From: Bradyrhizobium frederickii
GTDB taxonomy: Bacteria; Pseudomonadota; Alphaproteobacteria; Rhizobiales; Xanthobacteraceae
Length of the DNA stretch: 64,000 bases
Assembly (NCBI RefSeq): GCF_004570865.1
Contig: NZ_SPQS01000001.1
Location: 310,001 to 374,000 of the forward strand
Direction of reading: 5' to 3'
Of this stretch, positions 33,414 to 44,475 are shown piece by piece. The translations under genes and the position numbers were made by a program. The notes below the pieces were generated by a model. The model was not told where the DNA came from and did no database searches. It saw only the letters and a program-made list of their open reading frames with translations. Positions within the stretch are counted from its first letter, which is position 1. Every line of letters starts with the position of its first letter.

Positions 33414-33497
33414 GTCATGCCCGGGCTTGTCCCGGGCATCCACGTTCTTCGTTCCATTGGCTAAGACTGGATGGCCGGGACATGGCCCGGCCATGAC
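33414..33497. repeat. Double palindromic repeat (GTCATGCCCGGG family)
   Basis: Same arrangement as 11471-11555: one hairpin beginning GTCATGCCCGGG, about 25 bases, then GGATGGCCGGGACATGGCCC with its complement. It follows the beta-glucosidase gene by 22 bp and precedes the thiolase gene. Confidence 0.75.
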
Positions 33498-33626
33498 GTC
33501 GCCGAAGCTTCGTGGGCCAACCGCGCAACGGAAAATCCGTGCGAGTGACATCTGCAACGCTGATTGACTCTCCTCTCCCCGTTATTCAGAACTGTCCTCA
33601 ACACTCATAACAAGAGGACAGCGCCC

Positions 33627-34859
33627 ATGACCGACGCACTCATCATCGATGCCTGCCGGACCCCGCGCGGCGTCGGCAAGGCCGGCAAGGGGGCACTGTC
33701 GGGCATTCATCCGCAGCAGCTGGGCGCAACCGTGCTGCGCGCGCTCGCCGAGCGTACCGGCATCGACACCGCCGACGTCGACGACATCGTCTGGGGCTGC
33801 AGCGCGCAGGTCGCGACTCAAAGCGGTGATCTCGGCCGGATGTCGGCGCTCGATGCCGGCTACGACGTGCGCGCCAGCGCCGTGACGCTCGACCGCTTCT
33901 GCGGAAGCGGCATCACCAGCGTCAACATGGCCGCAAGCTCGATCATGGCGGGCGCGGAAGACCTCGTCATCGCCGGCGGCTGCGAGATGATGTCGATGGA
34001 GGGACGCCGCGGCTCGGGTCCGATGATGATGGACAACGGCAATCTGCGTCTGCGCGCGCGGCATCCGCAGTCGCATCAGGGCGTCTGCGCGGATGCGATC
34101 GCGACGCTGGAAGGCATTACCCGAAGGGATGTCGACGCGCTCGGGCTGGAGAGTCAGAAACGTGCCGCGCACGCGATGGCGAACGGGTATTTCAAGAAGA
34201 GCCTCGTGCCGGTCCACCGCGAGGACGGCAGCCTTGCGCTCGACCACGAGGAGTATCCGCGGCCGCAGACCACGATGGAGGGGCTGAGCAGCCTGAAGCC
34301 GGCATTCCCAGGGATCGCCGACTATGCGCTCGACGACAAGGGCACGACCTATCGCGGCCTGATCCTGCAGAAATATCCTGAACTCGAGATCGACTTCGTG
34401 CACCATGCCGGCAATTCGTCCGGCGTCGTCGACGGCGCCGCGGCGATCCTCTTGGCCTCGCCCGCTTACGCCAAGGCGCATGGCCTCAAGGCCCGCGCCC
34501 GCGTGGTGGCGATGGCGAATATGGGGGACTCGCCGACCCTGATGCTGAACGCACCGGTGCCGGCCACGCGCAAGGTGCTGGCGAAGGCCGGCTTGACCGT
34601 CGACGACATCGACCTGTTCGAGATCAACGAGGCTTTTGCGGTGGTGGCGGAAAAATATATCCGCGACCTCCAGCTCGACCGCGCCAAGGTCAACGTCAAT
34701 GGCGGCTCGATCGCCCTCGGCCATCCCATCGGCGCCACCGGCTCGATCCTGATCGGCACCGTGCTCGACGAGCTCGAACGGCGCGATCTCAGGCGTGGTC
34801 TCGTCACCATGTGCGCCGCCGGCGGCATGGCGCCCGCCATCATCATCGAGCGCGTCTAG
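33627..34859 (+). CDS. Acetyl-CoA C-acyltransferase (thiolase)
   Basis: A 410-residue thiolase. The acylated cysteine is C92 in DRFCGSGITS, HHAGNSSGVVDGAA and NEAFAVVAEKY follow, GHPIGATGS carries the His, and the second Cys is in MCAAGGMAPA. It catalyses CoA-dependent cleavage of beta-ketoacyl-CoA or the reverse condensation, in fatty acid degradation or acetoacetyl-CoA formation. The start at 33627 has AAGAGGA upstream and begins the family's N-terminus. It is a lone gene, so its pathway is not clear. Confidence 0.9.
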   Translation: MTDALIIDACRTPRGVGKAGKGALSGIHPQQLGATVLRALAERTGIDTADVDDIVWGCSAQVATQSGDLGRMSALDAGYDVRASAVTLDRFCGSGITSVNMAASSIMAGAEDLVIAGGCEMMSMEGRRGSGPMMMDNGNLRLRARHPQSHQGVCADAIATLEGITRRDVDALGLESQKRAAHAMANGYFKKSLVPVHREDGSLALDHEEYPRPQTTMEGLSSLKPAFPGIADYALDDKGTTYRGLILQKYPELEIDFVHHAGNSSGVVDGAAAILLASPAYAKAHGLKARARVVAMANMGDSPTLMLNAPVPATRKVLAKAGLTVDDIDLFEINEAFAVVAEKYIRDLQLDRAKVNVNGGSIALGHPIGATGSILIGTVLDELERRDLRRGLVTMCAAGGMAPAIIIERV

Positions 34860-35200
34860 CCAATTGCTCGCACTTTCTCCCTGTTCTTACGGGGAGGAAG
34901 ACCGGCGACTTCGATCCAACCCTTATTTTTCAGGGTGAATCGCGCGCTTCCTTGCACAAAGAGGCCGGTCGTCGCTTGTCGAAGGCGGCGAATCAGTTCT
35001 AGCAAGATGTCGTGCGGGCCTTTGAAACAAGGCAAAATCCGCTGCTCAAGGCTCCTTCCGCACTGGAAGTGGCTAAAATGCAGGGTTTTTTGCCACAGAG
35101 GGCCAAAAAAGCCCGTAAAATCGCGACAAAACTGTGCAGAAGGCTATAGGCCTTCGCCGGTTGGTCTAATATGCAGCCGTCACGAATCAGAGGAGACACG
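34860..35200. promoter_or_regulatory. Intergenic region with HU promoter
   Basis: No gene is supported in this 341-bp gap. Near its start CTCCC and GGGGAG can pair as a weak hairpin after the thiolase gene. The right half is unusually A/T-rich for this genome (for example AAAATGCAGGGTTTTTTGCC and CCAAAAAAGCC) and probably holds a strong promoter for the HU gene. Confidence 0.45.
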
Positions 35201-35503
35201 ATGGCAACCCAAATGTCCAAATCGCAGTTGATCGAAAAGATTGCGACCGCCACAGAGCTTTCCAAGCGCGACGTCAAGAACGTCATGGAGACGCTGACCG
35301 ACGTCGGTCACAAGGAGCTCAAGAAGAACGGCCTGTTCCTGGTGCCGGGCTTCGCCAAGTTCGTGGTCATCAAGAAGCCCGCGACCAAGGCGCGCAAGGG
35401 CACCAACCCGTTCACGGGTGAAGAGATGATGTTCAAGGCCAAGCCGGCCCGCAAGATCGTCCGCGCCCGCCCGGTCAAGGCGGCCAAGGACGCCGTGGGC
35501 TAA
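35201..35503 (+). CDS. HU-family DNA-binding protein
   Basis: A 100-residue nucleoid protein: SKSQLIEKIATATELSKRDV helix pair, GLFLVPGFAKFVVIKKPA, then the beta-arm KGTNPFTGEEMMFKAKPARK. The arm carries the conserved NPFTGE in place of the usual NPxTGE. A C-terminal Lys/Arg/Ala tail extends the DNA contact. GAGGAGA lies before the ATG. HU bends and compacts DNA. A strong terminator follows directly. Confidence 0.92.
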   Translation: MATQMSKSQLIEKIATATELSKRDVKNVMETLTDVGHKELKKNGLFLVPGFAKFVVIKKPATKARKGTNPFTGEEMMFKAKPARKIVRARPVKAAKDAVG

Positions 35504-35509
35504 CGACGC

Positions 35510-35540
35510 AAGGCCCCCTTGGGTAAGGGGGCCTTTTGTT
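35510..35540 (+). terminator. Rho-independent terminator of the HU gene
   Basis: A perfect 11-bp stem (AAGGCCCCCTT pairing with AAGGGGGCCTT) closes a four-base GGGT loop and is followed by TTTGTTTGG, starting seven bases after the stop codon. Confidence 0.9.
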
Positions 35541-35572
35541 TGGGGCAGCCGCGAGGACTTGAGACGGAGGGC

Positions 35573-35728
35573 TCAACCCTTGCGGCGCTTCACCCTGACC
35601 GGAATGGGTTGAAGCTGCCGCCCGGGCGCCGCCAGCGCATCGCGAAGCCGGTCGATCGCGCGATCGAGCATTTGGCGCAGCCGCTGCGTCTTCCGCGATC
35701 CCTTCGCTTTCTCCAGCAGTTTCTTCAT
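35573..35728 (-). CDS. Small basic protein downstream of lon
   Basis: A 51-residue protein starting MKKLLEKAKGSRK and ending VKRRKG, about one third Lys/Arg and helical. Its ATG lies four bases past the lon stop, with GGAG overlapping that stop, so it is probably translated from the lon transcript. A nucleic-acid-binding role is possible; no family is recognised. Confidence 0.5.
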   Translation of the reverse strand: MKKLLEKAKGSRKTQRLRQMLDRAIDRLRDALAAPGRQLQPIPVRVKRRKG

Positions 35729-35732
35729 CGCG

Positions 35733-38126
<2,394 letters not shown>

Positions 38127-38134
38127 GATCGACC

Positions 38135-38518
38135 TCAGGATTTGGCGAGGCGCAGTGCGACGCAGCCGTCCATCACGAAGCGGCTGATGGCGTAGCGGCC
38201 GAGGGGCAATGCAATGCGGCGCTCAAAACGCCCCTGCGGCAGCTCGAGCCGATGGATGCGGGCGTTGCGGAGCTCCGGCGGGAGGGTGCGCTGGCCGGAG
38301 ATGACGAGCACGCCGTCATGGATGACCGTCTCGACATTGTCCGGATTGACGCCCGGAAGCGCCACCAGGATCAGGAGCTCGTGCTCGGTTTCCAGCACGT
38401 CGATCGGCGGCTCCCAGCAGGCTTCCTGGCGGCCGAACTGCTGGCGCAGCCGGTCGGCGCGGGTCAGCGAGTCCAGGGCTTCGGACAGCATCCAGTCGAG
38501 GGGATTTTTGGGTTGCAT
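38135..38518 (-). CDS. Small heat-shock protein (Hsp20/alpha-crystallin family)
   Basis: A 127-residue protein with an alpha-crystallin domain at about 35-125: PPIDVLETEHELLILVALPGVNPDNVET, DGVLVISGQR and the final strands ALPLGRYAI. It would hold unfolding proteins for refolding or for Lon. It lacks the usual C-terminal I-x-I extension (ends RLAKS). It sits eight bases upstream of lon on the same strand, so the two are probably cotranscribed as a stress unit. Confidence 0.85.
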   Translation of the reverse strand: MQPKNPLDWMLSEALDSLTRADRLRQQFGRQEACWEPPIDVLETEHELLILVALPGVNPDNVETVIHDGVLVISGQRTLPPELRNARIHRLELPQGRFERRIALPLGRYAISRFVMDGCVALRLAKS

Positions 38519-38670
38519 GTGGAAGGCTCAGGGGTGGGAAAGCCTGCATATGGGGCCGGCTCCCGGAAAATCCAGTGCGACGGCGCCGACGTGCCATGCG
38601 CTGTCGTGCGATCCAAAAACAAACGCCGCGGCATGGGGCCGCGGCGTTCCGTCATCGGCAGCGGCGCGGG

Positions 38671-39237
38671 TCAGGCCGCGGCGCGGTACTCTTCCTCCGC
38701 TTCGAGGTTGATCACGGACGTCGCGAGCTCCGTCAGCGTGTGATCGGTCGCCTCTTCTTCGTCCAGCGTCGCCTGAAGCAGCCTTGCCGCGTCCTGCATG
38801 CCGAGCTCCTCGGCCCAGGTCCGCAAGGTGCCGTAGCGGGAGATCTCGTAGTGCTCGACCGCCTGGGCCGCCGCGAGCAGTCCCGCATCGAGCGCCGGTG
38901 CGCCCTTGAAGTCCTTCATGATCTCGGCGCCTTCGTCGGTGATGCCGTTGATGGCCTCGCAGGGCTTGCCGCGTGCAGGCTTGCCCAGCATCTTGAAGAT
39001 CTGGTCCAGCCGCTTGACCTGACCCTGGGTCTCGCGCAGGTGCTTGTTGAAGGCGGCGGCCAGCGCCTTCGATTGTGCTGCCTTCGCCATCTTGGGCAAG
39101 GTCTTGATGATCTTGTTCTCGGCGAAATAGATGTCCTTCAGCGTCTCCAGAAACAGGTCGCTGAGCATCTTCGGTGCCTGACGCGGTCGGCGCGCCGCGG
39201 TCTTCTTGGTCGTGCGCTTCTTTGCTTGCTTAGCCAT
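38671..39237 (-). CDS. DUF892 ferritin-like protein (YciE/YciF family)
   Basis: A 188-residue protein: basic Lys/Arg/Thr-rich N-terminal tail (about 1-22), then a four-helix ferritin-like domain with LFLETLKDIYFAENKI, HLRETQGQVKRLDQIF, AQAVEHYEISRYGTL and DEEEATDHTLTELA. Carboxylates and histidines in these helices suit a di-iron centre. Family members are stress-induced; biochemical role unclear. The basic tail, which could bind DNA, is unlike E. coli YciF. Confidence 0.88.
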   Translation of the reverse strand: MAKQAKKRTTKKTAARRPRQAPKMLSDLFLETLKDIYFAENKIIKTLPKMAKAAQSKALAAAFNKHLRETQGQVKRLDQIFKMLGKPARGKPCEAINGITDEGAEIMKDFKGAPALDAGLLAAAQAVEHYEISRYGTLRTWAEELGMQDAARLLQATLDEEEATDHTLTELATSVINLEAEEEYRAAA

Positions 39238-39341
39238 AGGTCCTCCTCACGAGGTGACACGGGAAGGCCTCGCCCTCCTCAATCCTCAGGCGATCAAAGC
39301 CGCTTCAGCAACGAAAGTTCCAATCTGCAACCGGTCAACGC

Positions 39342-39548
39342 TCAGGTCGGGCGCTTGTACGGATCTTCCTGGCGCTGCCGCGCCTCGGTGCTGCGATCGA
39401 GCTGTGCCCGCTCGCTGCGCCTGAGGTGGCCGGCCTTCATCACGCCATAGACGAGGGCCCCGCCGAGCACGAACGCGCCGATGAACCAGAGCCAGAGCAG
39501 GTTGGCCGAGAGCTGGCCGAGCAGCATTCCGATTCCACTGTCGCTCAT
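39342..39548 (-). CDS. Small single-span membrane protein
   Basis: A 68-residue protein, MSDSGIGMLLGQ at the start, one hydrophobic segment at about 14-38 (LLWLWFIGAFVLGGALVYGVM) and a charged cytoplasmic tail rich in Arg and Gln. The start at 39548 is preferred over an ATG at 39572 for its fit to the membrane segment, with GGAGACGA upstream. Function unknown. Confidence 0.6.
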   Translation of the reverse strand: MSDSGIGMLLGQLSANLLWLWFIGAFVLGGALVYGVMKAGHLRRSERAQLDRSTEARQRQEDPYKRPT

Positions 39549-39638
39549 CGATCGTCTCCAGTGATTATGCAAAACTGGTCCTGCCGGGCTAAGTCAGTCC
39601 GCCCGCCATCGTTCCAGCGTCCAGGGACCCACCGAGAC

Positions 39639-40265
39639 ATGATCGACTTCGCCCTGTCCGCCTTCGTGACGCTGCTGCTGGTGGTCGATCCTGTCGGCCT
39701 CGTGCCGGCTTTTCTGGCGGCCACAGCCGGGCTGCCCGACACGATCAAGCGAACGATCGCGCTGCGCGCGCCGCTGATCGCGGCTTCGATTTTGGTGGTG
39801 ATCGCGCTGCTCGGAAACTGGCTGCTGCGCCAGCTCGGGATCGGCGTCCCCGCGTTCCAGATCGCCGGCGGGCTGCTGCTGTTCGGCGTGTCCTATCAGA
39901 TGATCTTCGGCGATCGTCCGCACCGCGAGGCCCGCGAGGCCGACCGAGCGACCTCGGAGCACGCCTCCGATGTCGCGGTGTTTCCCCTGGCCATCCCCAT
40001 GATGGCCGGCCCCGGTGCGATCGCGACCACGCTGCTCCTTTCGGGCGATGCCGGCTATGGGGCAAGGCTCGCGATCATCATCGCTGCCGTCCTCTCGGTC
40101 TGCCTGCTCTGCATGCTGTGCTTCGTCTCCGCTCACCTGATCGCGCGGACTCTCGGACGCACCGGAAATGCCGTGCTCTCGCGCGTCCTCGGCATGCTGC
40201 TCGCGGCCTATTCGGTGCAGTTCGTGATCAACGGGGTTGCGGCCGTGCGGGCCGGCCTGTCATAG
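39639..40265 (+). CDS. MarC-family integral membrane protein
   Basis: A 208-residue protein with six hydrophobic segments. MarC landmarks are LLLVVDPVGLVPAFLAAT near residue 14 and AIPMMAGPGAIATTLLLS near 120. Members are widespread and of unknown transport function; the early link to multiple antibiotic resistance was not upheld. ATG 39639 begins the first membrane segment. It is divergent from the small membrane protein gene. Confidence 0.88.
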   Translation: MIDFALSAFVTLLLVVDPVGLVPAFLAATAGLPDTIKRTIALRAPLIAASILVVIALLGNWLLRQLGIGVPAFQIAGGLLLFGVSYQMIFGDRPHREAREADRATSEHASDVAVFPLAIPMMAGPGAIATTLLLSGDAGYGARLAIIIAAVLSVCLLCMLCFVSAHLIARTLGRTGNAVLSRVLGMLLAAYSVQFVINGVAAVRAGLS

Positions 40266-40403
40266 GGCTGCGATAACAGGTGAAACCATTGATTTTGCCG
40301 TCCGTTTCGTGGTTTTGGTACCCGATCCGGGCCGCTTTCGCTTGCACTGCCATGTTGCTTTGACGTACTTCCGGTCTAACAAGACCATCGTCGGGAAATC
40401 GGG

Positions 40404-41057
40404 ATGTCGATGACAACGGACGAGCTCGCCAAGCGACAGGCCATCATCGACGCTTGCCGGCGCATGAATGCGCTCGGCATCAACCAGGGCACCTCAGGCA
40501 ATATCTCTGTCCGGCATGTGGACGGGCTTCTGGTCACGCCGACCAGCGTGCCCTATGAGGCCATGACGCCCGAGCAGATCGTGTTCATGACCATGGACGG
40601 CACGCACGCGCCCGAGCAGAAGCCGTCGAGCGAATGGCGGTTTCATCGCGACATCCTGAAGTCGCGGCCCGAGGTCAACGCCGTCGTGCACGCCCATCCG
40701 ACCTATTGCACCATCCTGGCGATCATGGGCATGGAGATTCCGCCGGTGCACTACATGATCGCGGCAGCCGGCGGCGATAGCATCCGCTGTGCGCCTTATG
40801 CGACGTTCGGAACCGCGGAATTGTCCGACCATGCGGTGCGGGCGCTGGAGGGCCGGCTTGCCTGCCTGCTCGACCATCACGGCATGATCGCGGTCGGCAA
40901 GACGCTGGACAAGGCGATGTGGCTCGCCGTCGAGGTCGAGACGCTGGCGCGGCAATATCACGGCTGCCTCCAGATCGGACAACCGCCGCTGCTCCCCAGC
41001 GCCGAGATCGAGCGGGTCCGCCAGCGCATGGCGGGCTACGGCCTGTCGGAAGGGTAG
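40404..41057 (+). CDS. Class II aldolase (L-fuculose-phosphate aldolase-like)
   Basis: A 217-residue zinc aldolase-fold enzyme: GTSGNISVRHVDG near residue 30, SSEWRFHRDIL with the catalytic Glu region, VVHAHPTYC and LLDHHGMIAVG supplying zinc histidines. It would cleave a sugar-1-phosphate ketose to dihydroxyacetone phosphate and an aldehyde; ribulose or fuculose phosphate and methylthioribulose-phosphate substrates occur in the family. Followed 18 bp later by a ClC channel gene. Confidence 0.87.
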   Translation: MSMTTDELAKRQAIIDACRRMNALGINQGTSGNISVRHVDGLLVTPTSVPYEAMTPEQIVFMTMDGTHAPEQKPSSEWRFHRDILKSRPEVNAVVHAHPTYCTILAIMGMEIPPVHYMIAAAGGDSIRCAPYATFGTAELSDHAVRALEGRLACLLDHHGMIAVGKTLDKAMWLAVEVETLARQYHGCLQIGQPPLLPSAEIERVRQRMAGYGLSEG

Positions 41058-41075
41058 GTCAGGCAGAACGTGTTC

Positions 41076-42857
41076 ATGCGGATCAGGCATCTCGTCGATC
41101 GCAAGGGAACGAACCGGACCATGGTTCGGCTGCGCGCCCTCTTGCGCAGCAACGAGTTCTACCTGATCCCGCTTGCGCTGGTGATCGGCACGCTCGCGGG
41201 CTCGGTCGTGACGCTGATGGCCCAGATTGCCCAGATCGCGCATGTGGTGATCTACGGCATTCCCATTGATGTTCACCTGTCGGCTCACGAGAGCGTCAGC
41301 CCGTGGGCGGCGCTGATCGCGCCTGCGCTCGGCGGCCTCTCGCTCGGCATCATGGAATGGTCGCGGCGGCGCATGAAGATCTCGAGCGCGGTCGACCCGA
41401 TCGAGGCGAACGCGCTGCGCGGCGGCAATCTGTCGATGCGCGACAGCATGGTGGTGTCGAGCCAGACGCTGATCTCCAATGGCTGCGGCGCCTCGGTCGG
41501 CCTCGAGGCGGGCTATACCCAGATCGGCTCGGGGATCGCCTCGCTGTTGGGCAAGTTCTTCAATCTGCGCCGCAACGATCTGCGCCTGATGGTCGGTTGC
41601 GGCGCCGCCGCGGCGATCGCGGCGGCGTTCGGCGCGCCGATCACCGGCGCGTTCTATGCCTGCGAGTTGATCGTCGGAGTCTATTCGGTCAGCAGCGCAG
41701 CGCCGATCCTGGCCGCCTCGCTCGCCGGCGCGTTGACCGCGCAATGGCTCGGCGGCGCGCCATATTCGCTGGAGATACCCAAGGTCAGCGCCGTCGGCGT
41801 CGAGCAATATCTGGCACTGATCGGGCTTGCGCTCATCACCAGCGGCGTCGGCATCGCCGTGATGCGCTCCTCGCCGACGTTCGAGCGCCTGTTCGCCTGG
41901 ATGCCGGTCTGGCTGCGTCCGGTGATCGGCGGCCTCATCGTCGGCGGCTTCGCGATCATCACGCCGCAGGTGCTGGCAGCCGGCCACGGTGCCATGGTGC
42001 TCGATCTGTTTCACGAGATGACGATCGGCCTGATCGCGCTGGTCATCGCCTTGAAGGTGACGGCCTGCCTGATCTCGCTCGCCTCGGGCTTCCGCGGCGG
42101 TCTGTTCTTCGCATCGCTGTTCGTCGGCAGCCTGATCGGCAAGTTCTTTGCCGCGCTGCTGCTCCTGATCAGCCCGAACTTCGCGATCGATCCGCTGGTC
42201 GCGATGCTGACGGGTATGGCGACGCTCGGTGTCGCCATCGTCGGCGGCCCGCTCACCATGTCGTTCCTGGTGCTGGAGATGACCCGCAATGTCGACGTCA
42301 CCGCCGTGGTGCTGGCCGGCTGCATCGTCACCTCGATCTGCGTCCGCTTCATGTTCGGCCATTCCTTCTCGACCTGGCGCCTGCATCTGCGCGGCGAGAC
42401 CATCCGCAGCGCCAACGACGTCGGCTGGCTGCGCAATCTCACCGTCGAGCGCCTGATGCGCTCCGACGTCGGCAAGGTGCCCTCGACCACGACGATCGCC
42501 GCCGTCCGCCGCGAGTTCGCGCTGGGCTCGCGGCCGGGCGTCGTCATCGTCAACAATGCGGACGAATATGTCGGCCTTGTCCTGCTGCCCGATTTGTTCT
42601 CCAGCGACCTCGACAGCATCGCCGACGACATCCAGGTGATCGAGCTTGCCCGCCTGATCGACATCGTGCTGATCCCGGAAATGAACGTGAAGTCGGCGAT
42701 GGCGGTGTTCGACGAGGCCGAAGCCGAGATGCTGGCGGTGGTGGATTCCACCGATAGCCGCAAGGTGGTCGGCTTCCTCACCGAAACCTTCGCCCGCCGC
42801 CGCTATGTCGAGGAGATCGACAAGGCGACACGAGGCGTGCTGGGCGCGTTGTCCTAA
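41076..42857 (+). CDS. ClC-type chloride channel/transporter with C-terminal CBS domains
   Basis: A 593-residue membrane protein. The ClC core has the anion-pathway motifs NGCGASVGLEAGYTQ (gating Glu) near residue 143, AAAFGAPITGAFYACEL and a later GFRGGLFFASLF. Two CBS motifs follow from about 465 to the end (MRSDVGKVPSTTTIAA; MNVKSAMAVFDEAEAEMLAVVD), likely nucleotide-responsive gates. A GTG at 41070 is an alternative start. Channel versus Cl-/H+ exchange cannot be decided. Confidence 0.9.
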   Translation: MRIRHLVDRKGTNRTMVRLRALLRSNEFYLIPLALVIGTLAGSVVTLMAQIAQIAHVVIYGIPIDVHLSAHESVSPWAALIAPALGGLSLGIMEWSRRRMKISSAVDPIEANALRGGNLSMRDSMVVSSQTLISNGCGASVGLEAGYTQIGSGIASLLGKFFNLRRNDLRLMVGCGAAAAIAAAFGAPITGAFYACELIVGVYSVSSAAPILAASLAGALTAQWLGGAPYSLEIPKVSAVGVEQYLALIGLALITSGVGIAVMRSSPTFERLFAWMPVWLRPVIGGLIVGGFAIITPQVLAAGHGAMVLDLFHEMTIGLIALVIALKVTACLISLASGFRGGLFFASLFVGSLIGKFFAALLLLISPNFAIDPLVAMLTGMATLGVAIVGGPLTMSFLVLEMTRNVDVTAVVLAGCIVTSICVRFMFGHSFSTWRLHLRGETIRSANDVGWLRNLTVERLMRSDVGKVPSTTTIAAVRREFALGSRPGVVIVNNADEYVGLVLLPDLFSSDLDSIADDIQVIELARLIDIVLIPEMNVKSAMAVFDEAEAEMLAVVDSTDSRKVVGFLTETFARRRYVEEIDKATRGVLGALS

Positions 42858-43161
42858 GCGCGCCTATAGGCGGGATGGGGCTGCAACGAGGCAGGTCACG
42901 ATCCGCCGCACCACGGCAGCACCACGAGCAGCGTTGGAAAGGCGACCTGCCAGGACAGCGCCCCGGTGCTCGCCGGCGACCGCGAAACGCAGCGGCTGTT
43001 CATGATCCGCTCAGGTTGGAGGGTGCATGCTGGGCTTCGGCCGTTCGTTTACAATCGTTCAAAGCGTGGCGGATTGCCGCGATCAGGAAACCATTTCAGT
43101 GGTTTGCGCGTTAGACGTGGTTTGCATATTCTGCGTTTGCGCAAGAACATAGGAGGTCAAA
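42858..43161. other. 304-bp intergenic gap, nothing recognised but a promoter site
   Basis: No gene is supported. The right end becomes relatively A/T-rich and carries the ribosome site AGGAGG of the next gene. No repeat or structured RNA was recognised. Confidence 0.4.
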
Positions 43162-43572
43162 ATGACTGCCAGACCGATGATTTCTGCCGGCCGCAAGATG
43201 TTGCTGGCCGCGTTCGCAAGCCTGGCCATGGTCGCAACCTCCACATCGCCCTCCGCTGCGGCGTCCCCCGGGGCGGCTGAGGCCCTGTCCGCAAAGCCTG
43301 TCACGGTAGGGCAGGGCTCGTCCGAGGTCACTGATTTCAGCTCAGCCCGGCGTCGCCACTACTATCGACGCGGGCCCAACGCTGCCGGTCTCGCCTTCAT
43401 GGGCCTCGCGGCGGGGATGATCGGTGGTGCGATCGCCGAGAGCCAGCGCCGCGAATATTACGAGAACCGCTATTACTACGGCCCGCGTCCTTACTACGGC
43501 GGTCCCGGTTATTATGGCGGTCACGGCTATTACGGCGGCGGCAGCCCTTACTATTACGATCCGGGCTACTAG
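43162..43572 (+). CDS. Exported Gly/Tyr-rich protein
   Basis: A 136-residue protein: signal peptide about 1-33, one glycine-zipper-like hydrophobic stretch (AGLAFMGLAAGMIGGAIA, about 74-92), then a C-terminal tail dominated by Tyr, Gly and Pro (RYYYGPRPYYGG and similar). Such proteins are common in Bradyrhizobium envelopes and have no assigned function. AGGAGGT precedes the ATG. A terminator follows. Confidence 0.72.
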   Translation: MTARPMISAGRKMLLAAFASLAMVATSTSPSAAASPGAAEALSAKPVTVGQGSSEVTDFSSARRRHYYRRGPNAAGLAFMGLAAGMIGGAIAESQRREYYENRYYYGPRPYYGGPGYYGGHGYYGGGSPYYYDPGY

Positions 43573-43626
43573 GGATCGTCTCGAGCGGTCGTTTTCGACG
43601 CTGCCCGGATTGGGTTGCACGAAAGA

Positions 43627-43653
43627 GGGCGGTGCTTTGTGCCGCCCTTTTTT
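43627..43653 (+). terminator. Rho-independent terminator after the Gly/Tyr-rich gene
   Basis: GGGCGG pairs with CCGCCC across a nine-base loop that can add wobble pairs, followed by six T. It is 54 bp past the stop codon. Confidence 0.8.
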
Positions 43654-43742
43654 GATGCGCCGATACTTGTGTAGCCTGGATGGAGCGGCACCCGTCCCGG
43701 ATTGGGCCGGCACGTGGAAAGAGCCTGCGCCAACCTCAGCTC

Positions 43743-43762
43743 TCGTGCCCCGGACGCAGCGC
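43743..43762. repeat. Dispersed 20-bp repeat, copy 2
   Basis: Exact match to 1353-1372. Here it begins a larger inverted structure whose other end lies near 43870-43885. Confidence 0.5.
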
Positions 43763-44061
43763 AGCGCTTCTTCAGCGGTGCGCCGCAGAGCCGGGCCCAT
43801 CTCTCCGCGACCTCCGGTGTCGCCTTCTGGTTCCCGGCTCTGCGCCGCAACGCTTGCGCGTTGCGGCTCGTCCGGGACACGAGGGGGAGGTGATGCAGCT
43901 AGCTCTCTGTCTTTGCGCGCCGGCAGTCCCTCGCGGAGCCGCCCCGGTCCATCCGGCCAATTATTCGGCAATCATGCGGCGCACCACTTGCGCGAAGTCG
44001 TCGGGAGTGCTCTTTGCTTAAGCGTTTTCCGGGGCCACCGGCCCCGATCCCGAGAGATGAG

Positions 44062-44475
44062 ATGAGCAAGCTCGTTATCCGCGCCGGCGATTTCACCTTC
44101 GATGCCCGCTTCGAGGAGCAGCTGGCACCCAAGACCGTCGCCGCCTTTCGCAAGGCGCTGCCGTTCGAAAGCCACATCATCCATGTGCGTTGGAGCGGCG
44201 AAGGCGTGTGGATGCCGCTCGGCGATCTCGATTTCGGCGTCGGCTACGAGAACCACACCAGCTATCCGGCGCCCGGCCAGATCATTCTCTATCCCGGCGG
44301 CATCAGCGAGACCGAGATCCTGCTGGCCTATGGCAGCGTGCATTTCGCGAGCAAGATGGGCCAGCTCGCCGGCAACCATTTCATCACGCTGACCTCCGGC
44401 CTGGAGAATCTGGCGGCGCTGGGCAGGAGCGTGCTGTGGAAGGGCGCCCTGCCCATCCGCTTCGAGGAAGCCTGA
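44062..44475 (+). CDS. DUF3830 (cyclophilin-like fold) protein of the purine cluster
   Basis: A 137-residue protein with FEEQLAPKTVAAFRKALPFE near residue 17, SHIIHVRWSGEGVWMPLGD, PAPGQIILYPGG and GQLAGNHFITL; this order fits DUF3830, related in fold to cyclophilin-like domains. Its stop abuts the GTG start of the allantoinase gene, so both are translated together. The role in purine breakdown is unknown; cofactor-free ring chemistry or regulation are possibilities. The start at 44062 begins the conserved domain. Confidence 0.75.
   Translation: MSKLVIRAGDFTFDARFEEQLAPKTVAAFRKALPFESHIIHVRWSGEGVWMPLGDLDFGVGYENHTSYPAPGQIILYPGGISETEILLAYGSVHFASKMGQLAGNHFITLTSGLENLAALGRSVLWKGALPIRFEEA

Larger units (their letters stand above)
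43573..44061. other. 489-bp intergenic region with terminator and dispersed repeat
   Basis: Besides the hairpin at 43627-43653 and the repeat at 43743-43762, the stretch 43743-43885 contains further imperfect inverted sequences (CGTGCCCCGGACGCAGCGCA near the start against GTCCGGGACACGAG near the end). This suggests a degenerate non-coding repeat element. Open frames here overlap on both strands and look like shadows. Confidence 0.45.

Noticed and set aside
40494..42386. A 630-codon minus-strand frame opposite the aldolase and ClC genes
   Set aside because: The plus strand has full aldolase and ClC signatures. The minus reading is Arg/Asp/His-rich and low complexity, as antisense frames in this genome are.
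43573..44061. Several overlapping frames that could be small genes
   Set aside because: They overlap on both strands, coincide with the terminator and a repeat, and lack ribosome sites or domains.
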